Source: an uncultured Erysipelotrichaceae bacterium (GTDB lineage: Bacteria > Bacillota_I > Bacilli_A > Erysipelotrichales > Erysipelotrichaceae). From it: a stretch of DNA of 42,122 nucleotides. The stretch is from assembly GCA_949289855.1 (NCBI GenBank), contig CASEPS010000013.1, forward strand, positions 1-42,122, in the 5' to 3' direction. The notes under the pieces are model-generated. The model searched no databases. It saw only the letters and a list, made by a program, of their open reading frames with translations, and was not told the origin of the DNA. This document shows positions 26,638 to 34,327 of this stretch, one piece after another. Position 1 is the stretch's first letter. Each line of letters starts with the position of its first letter. The position numbers and the translations under genes are program-made.

Positions 26638-27360
26638 TCCCTTTTTTATTTTACCCACAACCTTCATACGCAACGATGCTGGCACAAGTAACATAGCTTT
26701 GTTCATCCAGCCACTGACAACAACAGACTTGTTTTCTACATGTTCAAGACACTTTGCGACCTGTTCACTACTTTGTGCTATAAATGGCATATTCCCACCA
26801 TATTTCTCATAAAAGGCAGTTTTCACAGGACCTGGACAAATGCAGCATACATGTACACCAGTACCTTTTAATTCCTCAGCAAGTGCTCTTGTATAGGAAA
26901 GCACAAATGCCTTTGTCGCATAATAGCAGGCAATATAGGGACCTGGCTGAAAAGCACCAGTCGAAGCAACGGTCACAAGTGTGCCCTGACCTCTTGCCTG
27001 CATCTTTCTTCCATATAACTTCAAAAGGTTCATCACACTGATGCAGTTAAGTGCAACCATGTTCTCATCATCCTGCATGCTGCGTGACAACGCTTCTCCT
27101 GTACCTCCACTTCCTGCATTGGCGATCACTACATCCACATCACCACATCTTTCAACAAGTTCATAAACCTGTTGACGCCTGGAAAGATCAACGGATACTG
27201 CCGTAATGGGGACTTTATATTTCTGTAATGCCTTTGCGGCACACAACAGTTTTGTTTTGTTTCTTGCGGCAAGGATGATGGCATAGCCACGTTTTGCATA
27301 CCACTCTGCCATCGCAAAGCCGATACCTTCAGAGCCACCTGTAATCAATGCGGTTTTCAT
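26584..27360 (-). CDS. Short-chain dehydrogenase/reductase
   Basis: This 258-aa SDR has the cofactor motif TALITGGSEGIGFAMAEW, an Arg after strand 2 (AARNKTK) suggesting NADP(H), the NAG motif IANAGSGGTG and the catalytic set Ser in VASTGAF with YYATK. The substrate is unknown. ATG 27358-27360 overlaps the stop of the upstream flavoprotein lipoprotein (ATGA), so the two are translationally coupled. The last 54 nt run antisense into the carboxypeptidase gene and through its terminator hairpin. Confidence 0.9.
   Translation of the reverse strand: MKTALITGGSEGIGFAMAEWYAKRGYAIILAARNKTKLLCAAKALQKYKVPITAVSVDLSRRQQVYELVERCGDVDVVIANAGSGGTGEALSRSMQDDENMVALNCISVMNLLKLYGRKMQARGQGTLVTVASTGAFQPGPYIACYYATKAFVLSYTRALAEELKGTGVHVCCICPGPVKTAFYEKYGGNMPFIAQSSEQVAKCLEHVENKSVVVSGWMNKAMLLVPASLRMKVVGKIKKGSEQIPQENQNFVEDVIR
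26624..26647 (+). terminator. Terminator overlapping the carboxypeptidase stop codon
   Basis: GGGATC (26624-26629) and GATCCC (26636-26641) flank a 6-nt loop, followed by six T residues. The stop codon TGA (26635-26637) lies at the start of the right arm, and the hairpin is inside the coding region of the convergent SDR gene. Confidence 0.85.
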
Positions 27361-29156
27361 TGTTCGGGAACAGCACTTTCCAGTGCCTTTGCTGCAGCAC
27401 CAATACCATCTGCCACATGTTTGGCAGACACAAATGCCCATGTTGTTCCTCCACCTGCCGGCATATCTGTTCCAAACACATTGCCAGCAGCTCCACCAAT
27501 CACATAAAGATTTTCCACTGGAGTACCATCCTGTCGAAGGACATGGAGGCTTTCATCAGCCATCAATCCACCAAGTGTCATCCATACAGCTTCCTGTAAT
27601 GGTACGATTGCATAACCTTCTGTTTCATCAGGTGCCTGCAGTGTCTCAGGATCCCTGCCATATGCTTCATCCACACCTGCTGCACAATCTGCTTCATATT
27701 GAGTAAGTGTCTCATTGATTTCTGCTGCATCAAGTCCGGCCAGTTCTGCAGCTTCTTCCAGTGTTTCCGCACGCATTGACACGTCTATGCCATTTTCTTC
27801 ATCATTCAACTGTTTTTTCAGGTCTTCACTCACATTTTCCAAAAGCATATCCCGGAATGTTTCATATGTGCTGCCATCCATGATGACATATGCATGTACA
27901 CCATCACCTATCGCCTCAGCAAGATCATCCATGTCTGTTTCATCCGCAAAGCGGCGACCTTCTCCATTGACGACGATCGCCCCATCATCAACTGCTTCTA
28001 TCAAAGCATCTGTCGCATCCAGGGCATAATGGTCTTTCACCTTTACGGTTGGCCACAGTGTTTCTTTCTCTGTAACAGAACTTGTCGCAAAAGAAGCATC
28101 ACCAGCCATCACATAGATATCACCCGTGTTGCCTTCTGGTCCATAATACAAACTATCCGGCAGCATGGACACACTGTTTCCATAACCACCTGTCGCAATG
28201 ATGATATTTTCTGCATTGATCTCATATACAGTGCCATCTGCTCCCTTGGCTTTTACACCAGTGTACTGGTCCTCTTCCCGCATCAGTTCATATGCCATGG
28301 TATCTGTTATTACATTGGCACCAGATACATCCAGTTCTTTTTTGAACAAGAGCTGTAAAGAATCTGCACCATCTCCCATCACAGCAAGTGACAACCGGGA
28401 ATAGTCATCATCAGACGCCAGTGTTTCGGAAAAGTTTACGCCAAGGTCAGAAATCTCCCAGTCTATTGTTTCCGCAATACCATCAATCAATACATCCTGC
28501 AGCACTTCATCTGCTTCATTGTTGCCAATGGCATTGAGGTCTTCTTCCAATACATTTATATCTCCATCCGGATTAAGAGAACTGCCTGTCACAATCTGCA
28601 TTCCATCAATGTATTGCAAAGATGCACCAACTTCTTCTCCTTTTTCCAGAAGTACAACCGATACACCCAACTGCTGTAAGCGCAGGGTTGCGGCAATTCC
28701 GGCAATACCACCGCCGATGACAACCACATCTGTGGAAAGTGATTCAACCGCATCCGCATTCTGCCCAGTGACATCTTTTTCCCAATAGGTCATATCTGCC
28801 CCTGCCTGGTTCAGACAGTCACGCACAGCATTCTTTACCGCATCACTTGTGACCGTAGCACCTGTGGAACCATCCACATTTACGGATTGCCGCTCCAAAA
28901 TTCTTGCAGGAACATCTTTCAATGCTGCATCAGAAATCGTCATCGGTTCACTTTCATCCACAATCTTCACCGAAGAAATCGCACCAGAAGATATGACAGT
29001 TTCAACTGTTACCTGTCCACTATAGCCATCGGCAGTTGCTGTATATGTGCCATCCTGAATTGCTTCATCCACAGCAGAAGGCTGTTTCTCACAGCCAACA
29101 AGTGAAGAAAGCAATGCCAGGGATAGTCCTGTTTTTACTAATCTGTTGTGTCTCAT
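27357..29156 (-). CDS. Flavinylated FMN/FAD-binding lipoprotein reductase (fumarate reductase flavoprotein-like)
   Basis: This 599-aa protein is a predicted lipoprotein (lipobox SLVGC, Cys22) with an FMN-binding domain (residues 30-115) and a fumarate-reductase-type FAD domain (142-590). DGSTGAT (95-101) matches the motif to which ApbE transferase attaches FMN, with Thr101 the likely site. The FAD motif is VVVIGGGIAGIAA. EGRRFADE keeps the catalytic Arg402, but the two substrate-binding His regions read TLWPT (Trp368) and VWMTLGG (Trp525), so the acceptor is probably not fumarate. It should work outside the membrane as an electron-accepting reductase. No Shine-Dalgarno sequence is present; TAAAAT lies 6 nt before the ATG. 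Confidence 0.87.
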   Translation of the reverse strand: MRHNRLVKTGLSLALLSSLVGCEKQPSAVDEAIQDGTYTATADGYSGQVTVETVISSGAISSVKIVDESEPMTISDAALKDVPARILERQSVNVDGSTGATVTSDAVKNAVRDCLNQAGADMTYWEKDVTGQNADAVESLSTDVVVIGGGIAGIAATLRLQQLGVSVVLLEKGEEVGASLQYIDGMQIVTGSSLNPDGDINVLEEDLNAIGNNEADEVLQDVLIDGIAETIDWEISDLGVNFSETLASDDDYSRLSLAVMGDGADSLQLLFKKELDVSGANVITDTMAYELMREEDQYTGVKAKGADGTVYEINAENIIIATGGYGNSVSMLPDSLYYGPEGNTGDIYVMAGDASFATSSVTEKETLWPTVKVKDHYALDATDALIEAVDDGAIVVNGEGRRFADETDMDDLAEAIGDGVHAYVIMDGSTYETFRDMLLENVSEDLKKQLNDEENGIDVSMRAETLEEAAELAGLDAAEINETLTQYEADCAAGVDEAYGRDPETLQAPDETEGYAIVPLQEAVWMTLGGLMADESLHVLRQDGTPVENLYVIGGAAGNVFGTDMPAGGGTTWAFVSAKHVADGIGAAAKALESAVPEQ

Positions 29157-29162
29157 GGCAGT

Positions 29163-29168
29163 ATTTTA
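29163..29168 (-). promoter_or_regulatory. -10 box six bases before the flavoprotein ATG
   Basis: TAAAAT on the minus strand is followed by ACTGCC and the ATG of the flavoprotein. The spacing is the same as at the carboxypeptidase and RpiR genes. The -35 region is weak. Confidence 0.4.
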
Positions 29169-29256
29169 CCATGCAGTGGCATAGTTGGAAGTGAATCATT
29201 GTTCACAATTTGTAATTACAATCTGCTAATATACAGACAAGAAGGAGATACAACAT

Positions 29257-30237
29257 ATGATTTATCCAACAATTTTGCAAAAAGGAGACACCATCGGTAT
29301 TGCTGCACCAAGTGCAGGTGTTGGTGAAAAACTCGAGGACTTTGACAAATCTCTCAATATTCTTCATGAAGAAGGCTTTAAAACTAAAGAAACAAAATCT
29401 GTACGCACACCACTTACCCGTTCAGCAGATGCAAAAACACGTGGTGAAGAACTCACTTCCCTGTTTACAGATGAAGAAGTAAACATGGTCATGGCAGCAG
29501 CAGGCGGAGACTTTCTCAATGAAATGATTCCTTATGCGGACTTTGAAACCATGAAACAACACCCCAAATGGATGATGGGTGCCTCTGACCCAACGGGTGT
29601 TCTCTACCCATACACAACAGTTTATGATGTTGCGACTATGTATGGCATGAATGCCGGCAGCTTTGACATGGGCACAAAGTGGGATTACATCCGCAATGCC
29701 CTCAACTTTATACAAGGAAACTTCAAAGAAGAAAGCTTCCCCATGTGTATGACAAAAGCCAAATTTATGGTCGAAACACCTGCGTATGACACAACCGACA
29801 TATGGCATTCCCCCATTGATGACATCCATGTATCCGCAAGATGTATTGGTGGATGTATTGATGTACTCAAAGACCTCATCGGCACACCATATGATGGCAC
29901 AAAAGCCTTTGTGGAAAGGTATAAAGAAGATGGACAGATTTTCTATTTTGACAACTTCTCCATGAGTGCAGAAAACTTCTACCGCACCCTCACCCAGTTC
30001 CGCTATGCCGGATGGTTTGACCATACAAAAGCTGTCATCATTGGAAGAGTCTGCTTTCCAGGCAGTGAAACAGGCATGACCTATGAAGAAGCAGCTTCAA
30101 AAGCACTTGCTGGTATTCCATGGGTATGCGAAGCAGATGTAGGACATACCATTCCCTGTATGATTATGATCAATGGTGCTATTCTTGACTTCCAATACCA
30201 CAAAGGCAGAGCTGCTCTCACATTCCACCTTGACTAA
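29257..30237 (+). CDS. S66-family peptidase (LD-carboxypeptidase / MccF-like)
   Basis: The 326-aa protein belongs to the S66 serine peptidases, which include LD-carboxypeptidases of muropeptide recycling and microcin C immunity proteins. GDTIGIAAPSAG opens the fold, WMMGASDPTG holds the nucleophile Ser110, and VGHTIPCMIMINGAILDF holds His297. The acid of the Ser-Glu-His triad is probably in FYFDNFSMSAEN (Asp232 or Glu239), as in the related Clostridia subfamily. It has no signal peptide, so it is cytoplasmic. AAGGAGA is 7-8 nt before the ATG. It is divergent from the flavoprotein and upstream of tRNA-Ala. Confidence 0.9.
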   Translation: MIYPTILQKGDTIGIAAPSAGVGEKLEDFDKSLNILHEEGFKTKETKSVRTPLTRSADAKTRGEELTSLFTDEEVNMVMAAAGGDFLNEMIPYADFETMKQHPKWMMGASDPTGVLYPYTTVYDVATMYGMNAGSFDMGTKWDYIRNALNFIQGNFKEESFPMCMTKAKFMVETPAYDTTDIWHSPIDDIHVSARCIGGCIDVLKDLIGTPYDGTKAFVERYKEDGQIFYFDNFSMSAENFYRTLTQFRYAGWFDHTKAVIIGRVCFPGSETGMTYEEAASKALAGIPWVCEADVGHTIPCMIMINGAILDFQYHKGRAALTFHLD

Positions 30238-30243
30238 TACCAC

Positions 30244-30272
30244 TTAACGTCACACATGTACGGTGCTACAAT
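30244..30272 (+). promoter_or_regulatory. Promoter of tRNA-Ala
   Basis: TTAACG (30244-30249) and TACAAT (30267-30272) are 17 bp apart, with TGC before the -10 box. The predicted start lies one or two bases before the mature tRNA. Confidence 0.65.
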
Positions 30273-30280
30273 TACCGTAC

Positions 30281-30353
30281 GGGGTCATAGCTCAGCTGGG
30301 AGAGCGCCTGGTTCGCAATCAGGAGGTCGCGGGTTCGATCCCCGTTGACTCCA
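30281..30353 (+). tRNA. tRNA-Ala, anticodon CGC
   Basis: A complete 73-nt cloverleaf: acceptor stem GGGGTCA/TGACTCC with the G3-U70 wobble that marks alanine tRNAs, D-arm GCTC/GAGC, anticodon stem CCTGG/TCAGG with loop TTCGCAA (anticodon CGC at 30314-30316) and T-loop TTCGATC. The discriminator is A, and CCA is not encoded. It would read GCG codons. Confidence 0.96.
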
Positions 30354-30355
30354 CT

Positions 30356-30377
30356 AAACCGCAACATGCGGTTTTTT
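30356..30377 (+). terminator. Terminator after tRNA-Ala
   Basis: ACCGCA (30358-30363) pairs with TGCGGT (30367-30372) around ACA, followed by T residues to 30377. Confidence 0.85.
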
Positions 30378-30393
30378 CTATTCCAAACACATA

Positions 30394-30420
30394 ATAGTGA
30401 CAGGAATACCCTGTCACTAT
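30394..30420 (-). repeat. Perfect 11-bp inverted repeat
   Basis: ATAGTGACAGG (30394-30404) and CCTGTCACTAT (30410-30420) are perfect arms with a 5-nt loop. It lies 14 bp past the stop of the last Rpn C-terminal module. No T-run follows on either strand, so it is not a typical intrinsic terminator. Confidence 0.7.
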
Positions 30421-30434
30421 CTGGTAATGATTCA

Positions 30435-30620
30435 TCAGCGAAGCCACGCCTTCACCTGTTCAACGGTTGATCTAGTATATCTGGCAATATGCTCATCATC
30501 AATTCCATCCGCATGCAAGCTTCTCGCCAGCTCCTTATCTCTGGATTCTGCTGCCTTTCTGGCAATTTCTCTTTCTTCTTGCCGCTCTGCTTTAATGATC
30601 TTTTCCAATTTCTTATTCAT
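30435..30620 (-). CDS. Free-standing Rpn C-terminal module, second tandem copy
   Basis: This 61-aa reading frame is a duplicate of the C-terminal module of the neighbouring Rpn-type nuclease: [14 protein letters not shown], then [19 protein letters not shown] and [11 protein letters not shown]. The shared segment looks like a helix followed by a helix-turn-helix-like unit. ATG 30620 follows GAAAGGATGG, which is conserved in the first copy, so it can be translated alone. E. coli Rpn genes make a short protein from an internal start that matches the C-terminal domain and inhibits the full nuclease. Whether this copy does so is inference; it could equally be debris. Confidence 0.5.
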   Translation of the reverse strand: MNKKLEKIIKAERQEEREIARKAAESRDKELARSLHADGIDDEHIARYTRSTVEQVKAWLR

Positions 30621-30686
30621 TTTACTTTTACCATCCTTTCGGAATACGAAGAATGTGACAATACCGGAGCCGACTAAACGCCAGAC

Positions 30687-30851
30687 TCAGCGAAGCCATG
30701 CCTTCACCTGTTCAACAGATGTTTTGGTATATCTGGCAATACGCTCTTCATCAATTCCATCCGCATGTAAGCTTCTTGCAATTTCTCTATTATTTGCTTC
30801 TACTCTTTCATTGCTTTCTTCTTTAATGATCTTTTCCAATTTCTTACTCAT
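30687..30851 (-). CDS. Rpn C-terminal module with internal start, first copy
   Basis: Within the broken nuclease gene an ATG at 30851 opens a 54-aa frame ([19 protein letters not shown], then [20 protein letters not shown] and [13 protein letters not shown]). It is preceded by GGAAAGGATGG about 10 nt upstream, the same signal as in the second copy. It could be expressed independently of the frameshifted upstream part. No function is shown; an intragenic Rpn antitoxin is the leading idea from the E. coli family. Confidence 0.5.
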   Translation of the reverse strand: MSKKLEKIIKEESNERVEANNREIARSLHADGIDEERIARYTKTSVEQVKAWLR

Positions 30852-31479
30852 TTTGCTTTTACCATCCTTTCCGATCTTCTTCAGATCTGCAATTCTTTTT
30901 CGCAGTACTTCGTTGTAGATCTTTTGTGGATCCGCTGTAGTGAATCGTGCATCAACCTGCCAAGCCTTGTTTTATCATCCTGCAGTTCAAGTACATACTA
31001 TACGAACCACCCACAAAAAGTCTACTGTCCGAATAAACCGTTCTCGGAATAATATATACCGGCTTGCCTTTTCTGAACATATCTCCATTCGTGATGAAGA
31101 TAACGTACACTGGTGGAAGTCTTGCATAAGACTTCCCACTTTCCAAAATCTTTGTGTCAATGATGGAACCATAATAGCGTGCCCGCTCAGGTCTTGCCTC
31201 GTATAGATTTTCCTGTGGTTCTATGTTATAGAAAACAAGAGGCCTGCCCTGGGCAAGGACATCCATCTGTGTGCCTTTGCCAAAGAAGTTATCCAGTTTT
31301 TCCTGTGTCCAGGAATGGGTGATTTCGAGGGACGAATCATCAAAGATCTCCCGCAGGACTGCTTCAACACATTTGCGATCATTGAAGACTTCATGCATGA
31401 GCTTGTCATCCATCAGCGTCATGTCTTGAACAAGATCTTTATGGACATCACTCCAGCGTTTCTCATTTGTTTGAGACAT
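30687..31479 (-). pseudogene. Rpn/PD-(D/E)XK nuclease, interrupted by two frameshifts
   Basis: The first 175 codons (ATG 31479, AAGGTG 8 nt upstream) carry the nuclease core: QMDVLAQGRPLVFYNIEPQE with Asp73, Glu87 and Gln89, then ERARYYGSIID and VYVIFITNGDMFRKG. The frame stops at 30952. The expected continuation LGRLMHD is found one frame over, and FTTADPQKIYNEVLRKRIAD in the third frame, leading without a stop to the C-terminal module ending at 30687. Two small indels near 30940-30985 therefore broke a gene of about 260 codons. The nuclease core itself looks undamaged, so a truncated protein may still be made. Confidence 0.78.
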
Positions 31480-31744
31480 CGTAGTATCACCTTCTTTCTA
31501 CTAGTCTTATTCCCTCGAAAATCAAAATTCCTCACACAAAACACAAAATTGTCTGTTTTTACAAAAAAACGTCCTGACAGTGAACCAACTACCTGTATTT
31601 CACATTCTCCACAACAGAAACGTCGCAAAAAGAAATTGGGTAAATACTGTTTCCCCAATTCAATAATCAGACTGACAAAGCCCAGAATGCTGATTACCTG
31701 GGTGCCGTAATTTTTGAACAACACAAAACCGGGCATAGAATATA

Positions 31745-31770
31745 CTAAAAAATCCGGCACTTGCCGGATT
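31745..31770 (-). terminator. Terminator after the lactonase gene
   Basis: AATCCGGCA (31751-31759) and TGCCGGATT (31762-31770) form a tight stem, followed on the minus strand by TTTT. It ends the HAD-CBS-lactonase operon. The remaining DNA up to 31480 (about 265 bp) holds no gene I can support. Confidence 0.82.
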
Positions 31771-31773
31771 GTC

Positions 31774-32703
31774 TCATTCTCCAATCAGTGAAACTGCTTC
31801 TGTTACTGGGATGCGCAATAGTTCCTGCTCTATCTCTCCTTCATTTAATGGAAAGACAGAGATTTCATTGCTGAAGCGGTTGGCACATAACAGGTAGTTT
31901 TCATCAATGTTGAAGTCTCTTGGATGTTTGCCTCCACATGGAATATTATCTGTCAGCTTTACCTTGTCTCCATCCACATGGAATACAGAAAGTACATCTT
32001 TGCCTCTTGTTGAAGCATACAGGTATTTCCCATCTTCTGAAAGACGGATCGCTGCGCCACCTCTTACATGCAGTTCCCCACTAGTCAGCACTGGCTGCTG
32101 GGAAAGGATTTCCCATGTATCTGTAGAAATCACAAACAGTTCATTGGAAAGTTCTGACACAAGATAGAGGTACTTTTCATCATGGGAGAACACACCATGT
32201 CTTGGTCCGGTGCCTGTATTGAAACGGATGGAACCAAGCGGCTTCAATGTTTCTCTTTCATACATCATGATACGATCCAGGAAAAGACATGGCACAAGGA
32301 GTCTGTCCTTATACACAAGTACCTGGTGACAGCCTCCACCATCCTGGATATGTACCGTTTCTTTGAGGGAAAGATGATTATCTTCCACTTTGAGAACGGT
32401 GAATGTACCTTCATGGAAATTAGCGGAATAGAGATATTCTCCATCACTGCCAATGTAGCACGATGTGCGCTGTTCATAAGTAATGGTGTCAAGAATTTCT
32501 CCATCTTTGGAAATCAGGGCTGCCCCTGCACCATGTTCAAAGTCACACACCGTTGCAATCATGTCCTGATGAAATGTAATATACTTTGGATTTTTGATCT
32601 TGCAGAGCAGTTCTGGTTCACCTGCTTCTTTATTTTCCAATGTGAAACGATAAATACCTTCACTGCCATTTCCGGTATATGTACCGGCATACCATGTTTT
32701 CAT
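31774..32703 (-). CDS. Lactonase-family beta-propeller protein (6-phosphogluconolactonase-like)
   Basis: This 309-aa protein has the seven-bladed propeller pattern of the YbhE/Pgl family: WYAGTYTGNGSEGIYRFTL at the start, YLYSANFHEGTFTVLKV, GTGPRHGVFSHDEKYLYLVS and GGKHPRDFNIDENYLLCANR. The GPRH and HPRDF segments contain the His/Arg pairs of the presumed active site. The family hydrolyses 6-phosphogluconolactone, but some members act on other lactones. GGGAGG lies 7-8 nt before the ATG. It follows the CBS gene by 13 nt in a three-gene operon. Confidence 0.9.
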   Translation of the reverse strand: MKTWYAGTYTGNGSEGIYRFTLENKEAGEPELLCKIKNPKYITFHQDMIATVCDFEHGAGAALISKDGEILDTITYEQRTSCYIGSDGEYLYSANFHEGTFTVLKVEDNHLSLKETVHIQDGGGCHQVLVYKDRLLVPCLFLDRIMMYERETLKPLGSIRFNTGTGPRHGVFSHDEKYLYLVSELSNELFVISTDTWEILSQQPVLTSGELHVRGGAAIRLSEDGKYLYASTRGKDVLSVFHVDGDKVKLTDNIPCGGKHPRDFNIDENYLLCANRFSNEISVFPLNEGEIEQELLRIPVTEAVSLIGE

Positions 32704-32716
32704 GAATTATTCCTCC

Positions 32717-33421
32717 CTATACTAGTGCGTTTACAATCTTTGGCAGGTCCTTGATGGTAATGATACCCAATGGTTTCTCATTGCGTGAACCATGTTCTGT
32801 AATGATGACAGATAAAAGAACATAACCATGATTCATTGCCTGTTCGAATGACTTTGTTGCTTCAATGACCGTATCATCCTTGGAAAGAAAGATGACACGT
32901 TCGTTTTTAGCTTCTTTCATGATGTCATAGACATGCATGGATTCATCCATGCCATCAAATGCCCAGCCACATACATTTTCGATTGTCACCATACCACGGA
33001 ACCGTCCATTGTCATAGACGGGAATCTTGCTTGAGCCAAGATGTTTCATCACCGCATATGCTCCACGGATACTGTCAGTAGGCCGTACTGTTTTGACTGG
33101 TGAACTGGCAACAGAAAGGATGTTGTCATCCACAGAGAGCAGTGAAGCAATCCGCTCAATATCTTCGGTCACCCTATTGGTAGGCTCTGCAATAATTTCA
33201 TTCTTACTGTCTCTTAAATGGACGATGGCATTGCGCAATTCATGATATTCTCTGAGTTCCTGCTGGTTTTTGGAAACCACCCAGCTGCGTTGTGCACATT
33301 TGTACAACAATTGGGAAAATGGCACATACTTCGTTTCTTTTGCCAATGCCCCAAGCTCATGTTCAATAGTCGCATACGCATCCAGAAACCTTTCCGCATT
33401 TGTTTTGTTTTCTTCAGCCAT
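32717..33421 (-). CDS. CBS-domain protein
   Basis: This 234-aa protein has an N-terminal helical region (residues 1-80, with a HELRNAIVHLRD segment) and two CBS domains (about 90-145 and 155-232), recognisable from VRPTDSIRGAYAVMKHLGSS, KIPVYDNGRFRGMVTIENV and PLGIITIKDLPKI. Paired CBS domains usually bind adenine nucleotides and regulate a partner; no effector enzyme is attached. ATG 33421 is used because AGAGG is 9 nt upstream; it overlaps the HAD gene by 8 nt. The helical part resembles domains found in abortive-infection and nucleotidyltransferase partner proteins, but only weakly. Confidence 0.85.
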   Translation of the reverse strand: MAEENKTNAERFLDAYATIEHELGALAKETKYVPFSQLLYKCAQRSWVVSKNQQELREYHELRNAIVHLRDSKNEIIAEPTNRVTEDIERIASLLSVDDNILSVASSPVKTVRPTDSIRGAYAVMKHLGSSKIPVYDNGRFRGMVTIENVCGWAFDGMDESMHVYDIMKEAKNERVIFLSKDDTVIEATKSFEQAMNHGYVLLSVIITEHGSRNEKPLGIITIKDLPKIVNALV

Positions 33422-34241
33422 GCGTACGTTCCTCTCTTTCCCGTAACAGTTCATCTGCCTTCATATGGTCAATGATCATACAGACAAGCTTCTCAAGATC
33501 TGATTCTTCCCGGTAATCTGCTTTGGCAACAAAGTTTGCCCTGCCATCCTTGATCAGCTGGTTCGCCACAGCATCGCTCTGGTTATAGACCGCAATGGAC
33601 TTGCCTCCATATGTCTTCACCAGTTTCATACATGGCACATCTGTGAAGCCATCCGCAATATAAATCATGCGTTCAAAAGGAATGGGACGTTTTGTCTCTG
33701 GCACAAATTCATTGACCGACGCATCATCACTTTCATCAAGCACGCCTTTGTTTATGCGGAAGATGTATTGTGTCTTTGTCGTGTAATTGACAATTCTTGC
33801 CGGCCATTTGGCATGTCCCTGTTCATCATAATAATAGCGGCAGGCATAAATGCGGGAAAATTCCCTGGCAATGGGAACAGCTTCAATGACCTCACTCATG
33901 CCCGAAGAAATGATGTAGTGTTCGATGAAAAAACCTGCCTTTCTTCCATAGGCATTGATTCTGCGGAACCAGGACTCCACGCCCGGAAACAGTTCCACAT
34001 CCCGTCCCAGTGGTGAAAAAGCATCCAGTGTCAGTGGTGTTCCATTATCTTCATACTTCTTCTGCAACATATAGAGATAAGCAGAAATACTGTCCATGTT
34101 ATTGCGTACTGACAGCTCTGTCACCTCATCCCAGAAATCCCTTGGATTATGATACCCAAGGTCTGGTATAAGACTATATTCCTCCATATCCCTTGGAGAC
34201 AGTGTCTTATCGAAATCGTAAAGAATCGCTGCTTTTTTCAT
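33414..34241 (-). CDS. HAD-superfamily hydrolase
   Basis: The 275-aa protein carries the HAD motifs: AILYDFDKTLSPRDM with Asp9 and Asp11, YIISSGMSEVIE (motif II), a Lys in the region KRPIPFERM and IADGFTDVPCMKLVK (motif IV). It has a large insertion after motif I (about residues 20-95), so it belongs to the C1-cap type. The substrate is unknown; phosphate ester hydrolysis is expected. AAGGA lies before the ATG, and TAGAAT about 25 nt upstream may be the operon promoter. It is first in the operon with the CBS and lactonase genes. Confidence 0.88.
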   Translation of the reverse strand: MKKAAILYDFDKTLSPRDMEEYSLIPDLGYHNPRDFWDEVTELSVRNNMDSISAYLYMLQKKYEDNGTPLTLDAFSPLGRDVELFPGVESWFRRINAYGRKAGFFIEHYIISSGMSEVIEAVPIAREFSRIYACRYYYDEQGHAKWPARIVNYTTKTQYIFRINKGVLDESDDASVNEFVPETKRPIPFERMIYIADGFTDVPCMKLVKTYGGKSIAVYNQSDAVANQLIKDGRANFVAKADYREESDLEKLVCMIIDHMKADELLREREERTHG

Positions 34242-34284
34242 TGTTATTTTCCTTGCTTTCTATTTCTTTTATTCTAACACTACG

Positions 34285-34321
34285 AAAAAAAAACATCTCC
34301 TGCAAATATTGCAGAAGATGT
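34285..34321 (-). terminator. Terminator after the PepV-like gene
   Basis: ACATCTCCTGCAA (34293-34305) pairs with TTGCAGAAGATGT (34309-34321) across three bases, with one G-T pair. Eight T residues follow on the minus strand. Confidence 0.88.
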
Positions 34322-34327
34322 TCACAA

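Larger units (their letters stand above)
30435..30875 (-). repeat. Tandem duplication of an Rpn C-terminal segment
   Basis: Two units in the same orientation (30435-30645 and about 30687-30875) share the run from the conserved ACCATCCTTTC (start-proximal side) through the stop codon. The encoded ends are nearly identical ([23 protein letters not shown] or [10 protein letters not shown]). The units differ by an insertion of about seven codons in the middle, so the duplication is not fresh. Confidence 0.8.

Noticed and set aside
30394-30420. Inverted repeat considered as a CRISPR repeat or terminator
   Set aside because: It occurs once, has no spacer array and no T-run on either strand. No CRISPR array was seen anywhere in the window.
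31419-31784. 121-codon frame on the minus strand between the lactonase and the Rpn remnant
   Set aside because: It begins inside the lactonase terminator region and ends within the Rpn gene start; the product matches nothing I know and lacks a ribosome-binding site. The roughly 265 bp of free DNA may be remnant sequence, but I cannot identify it.
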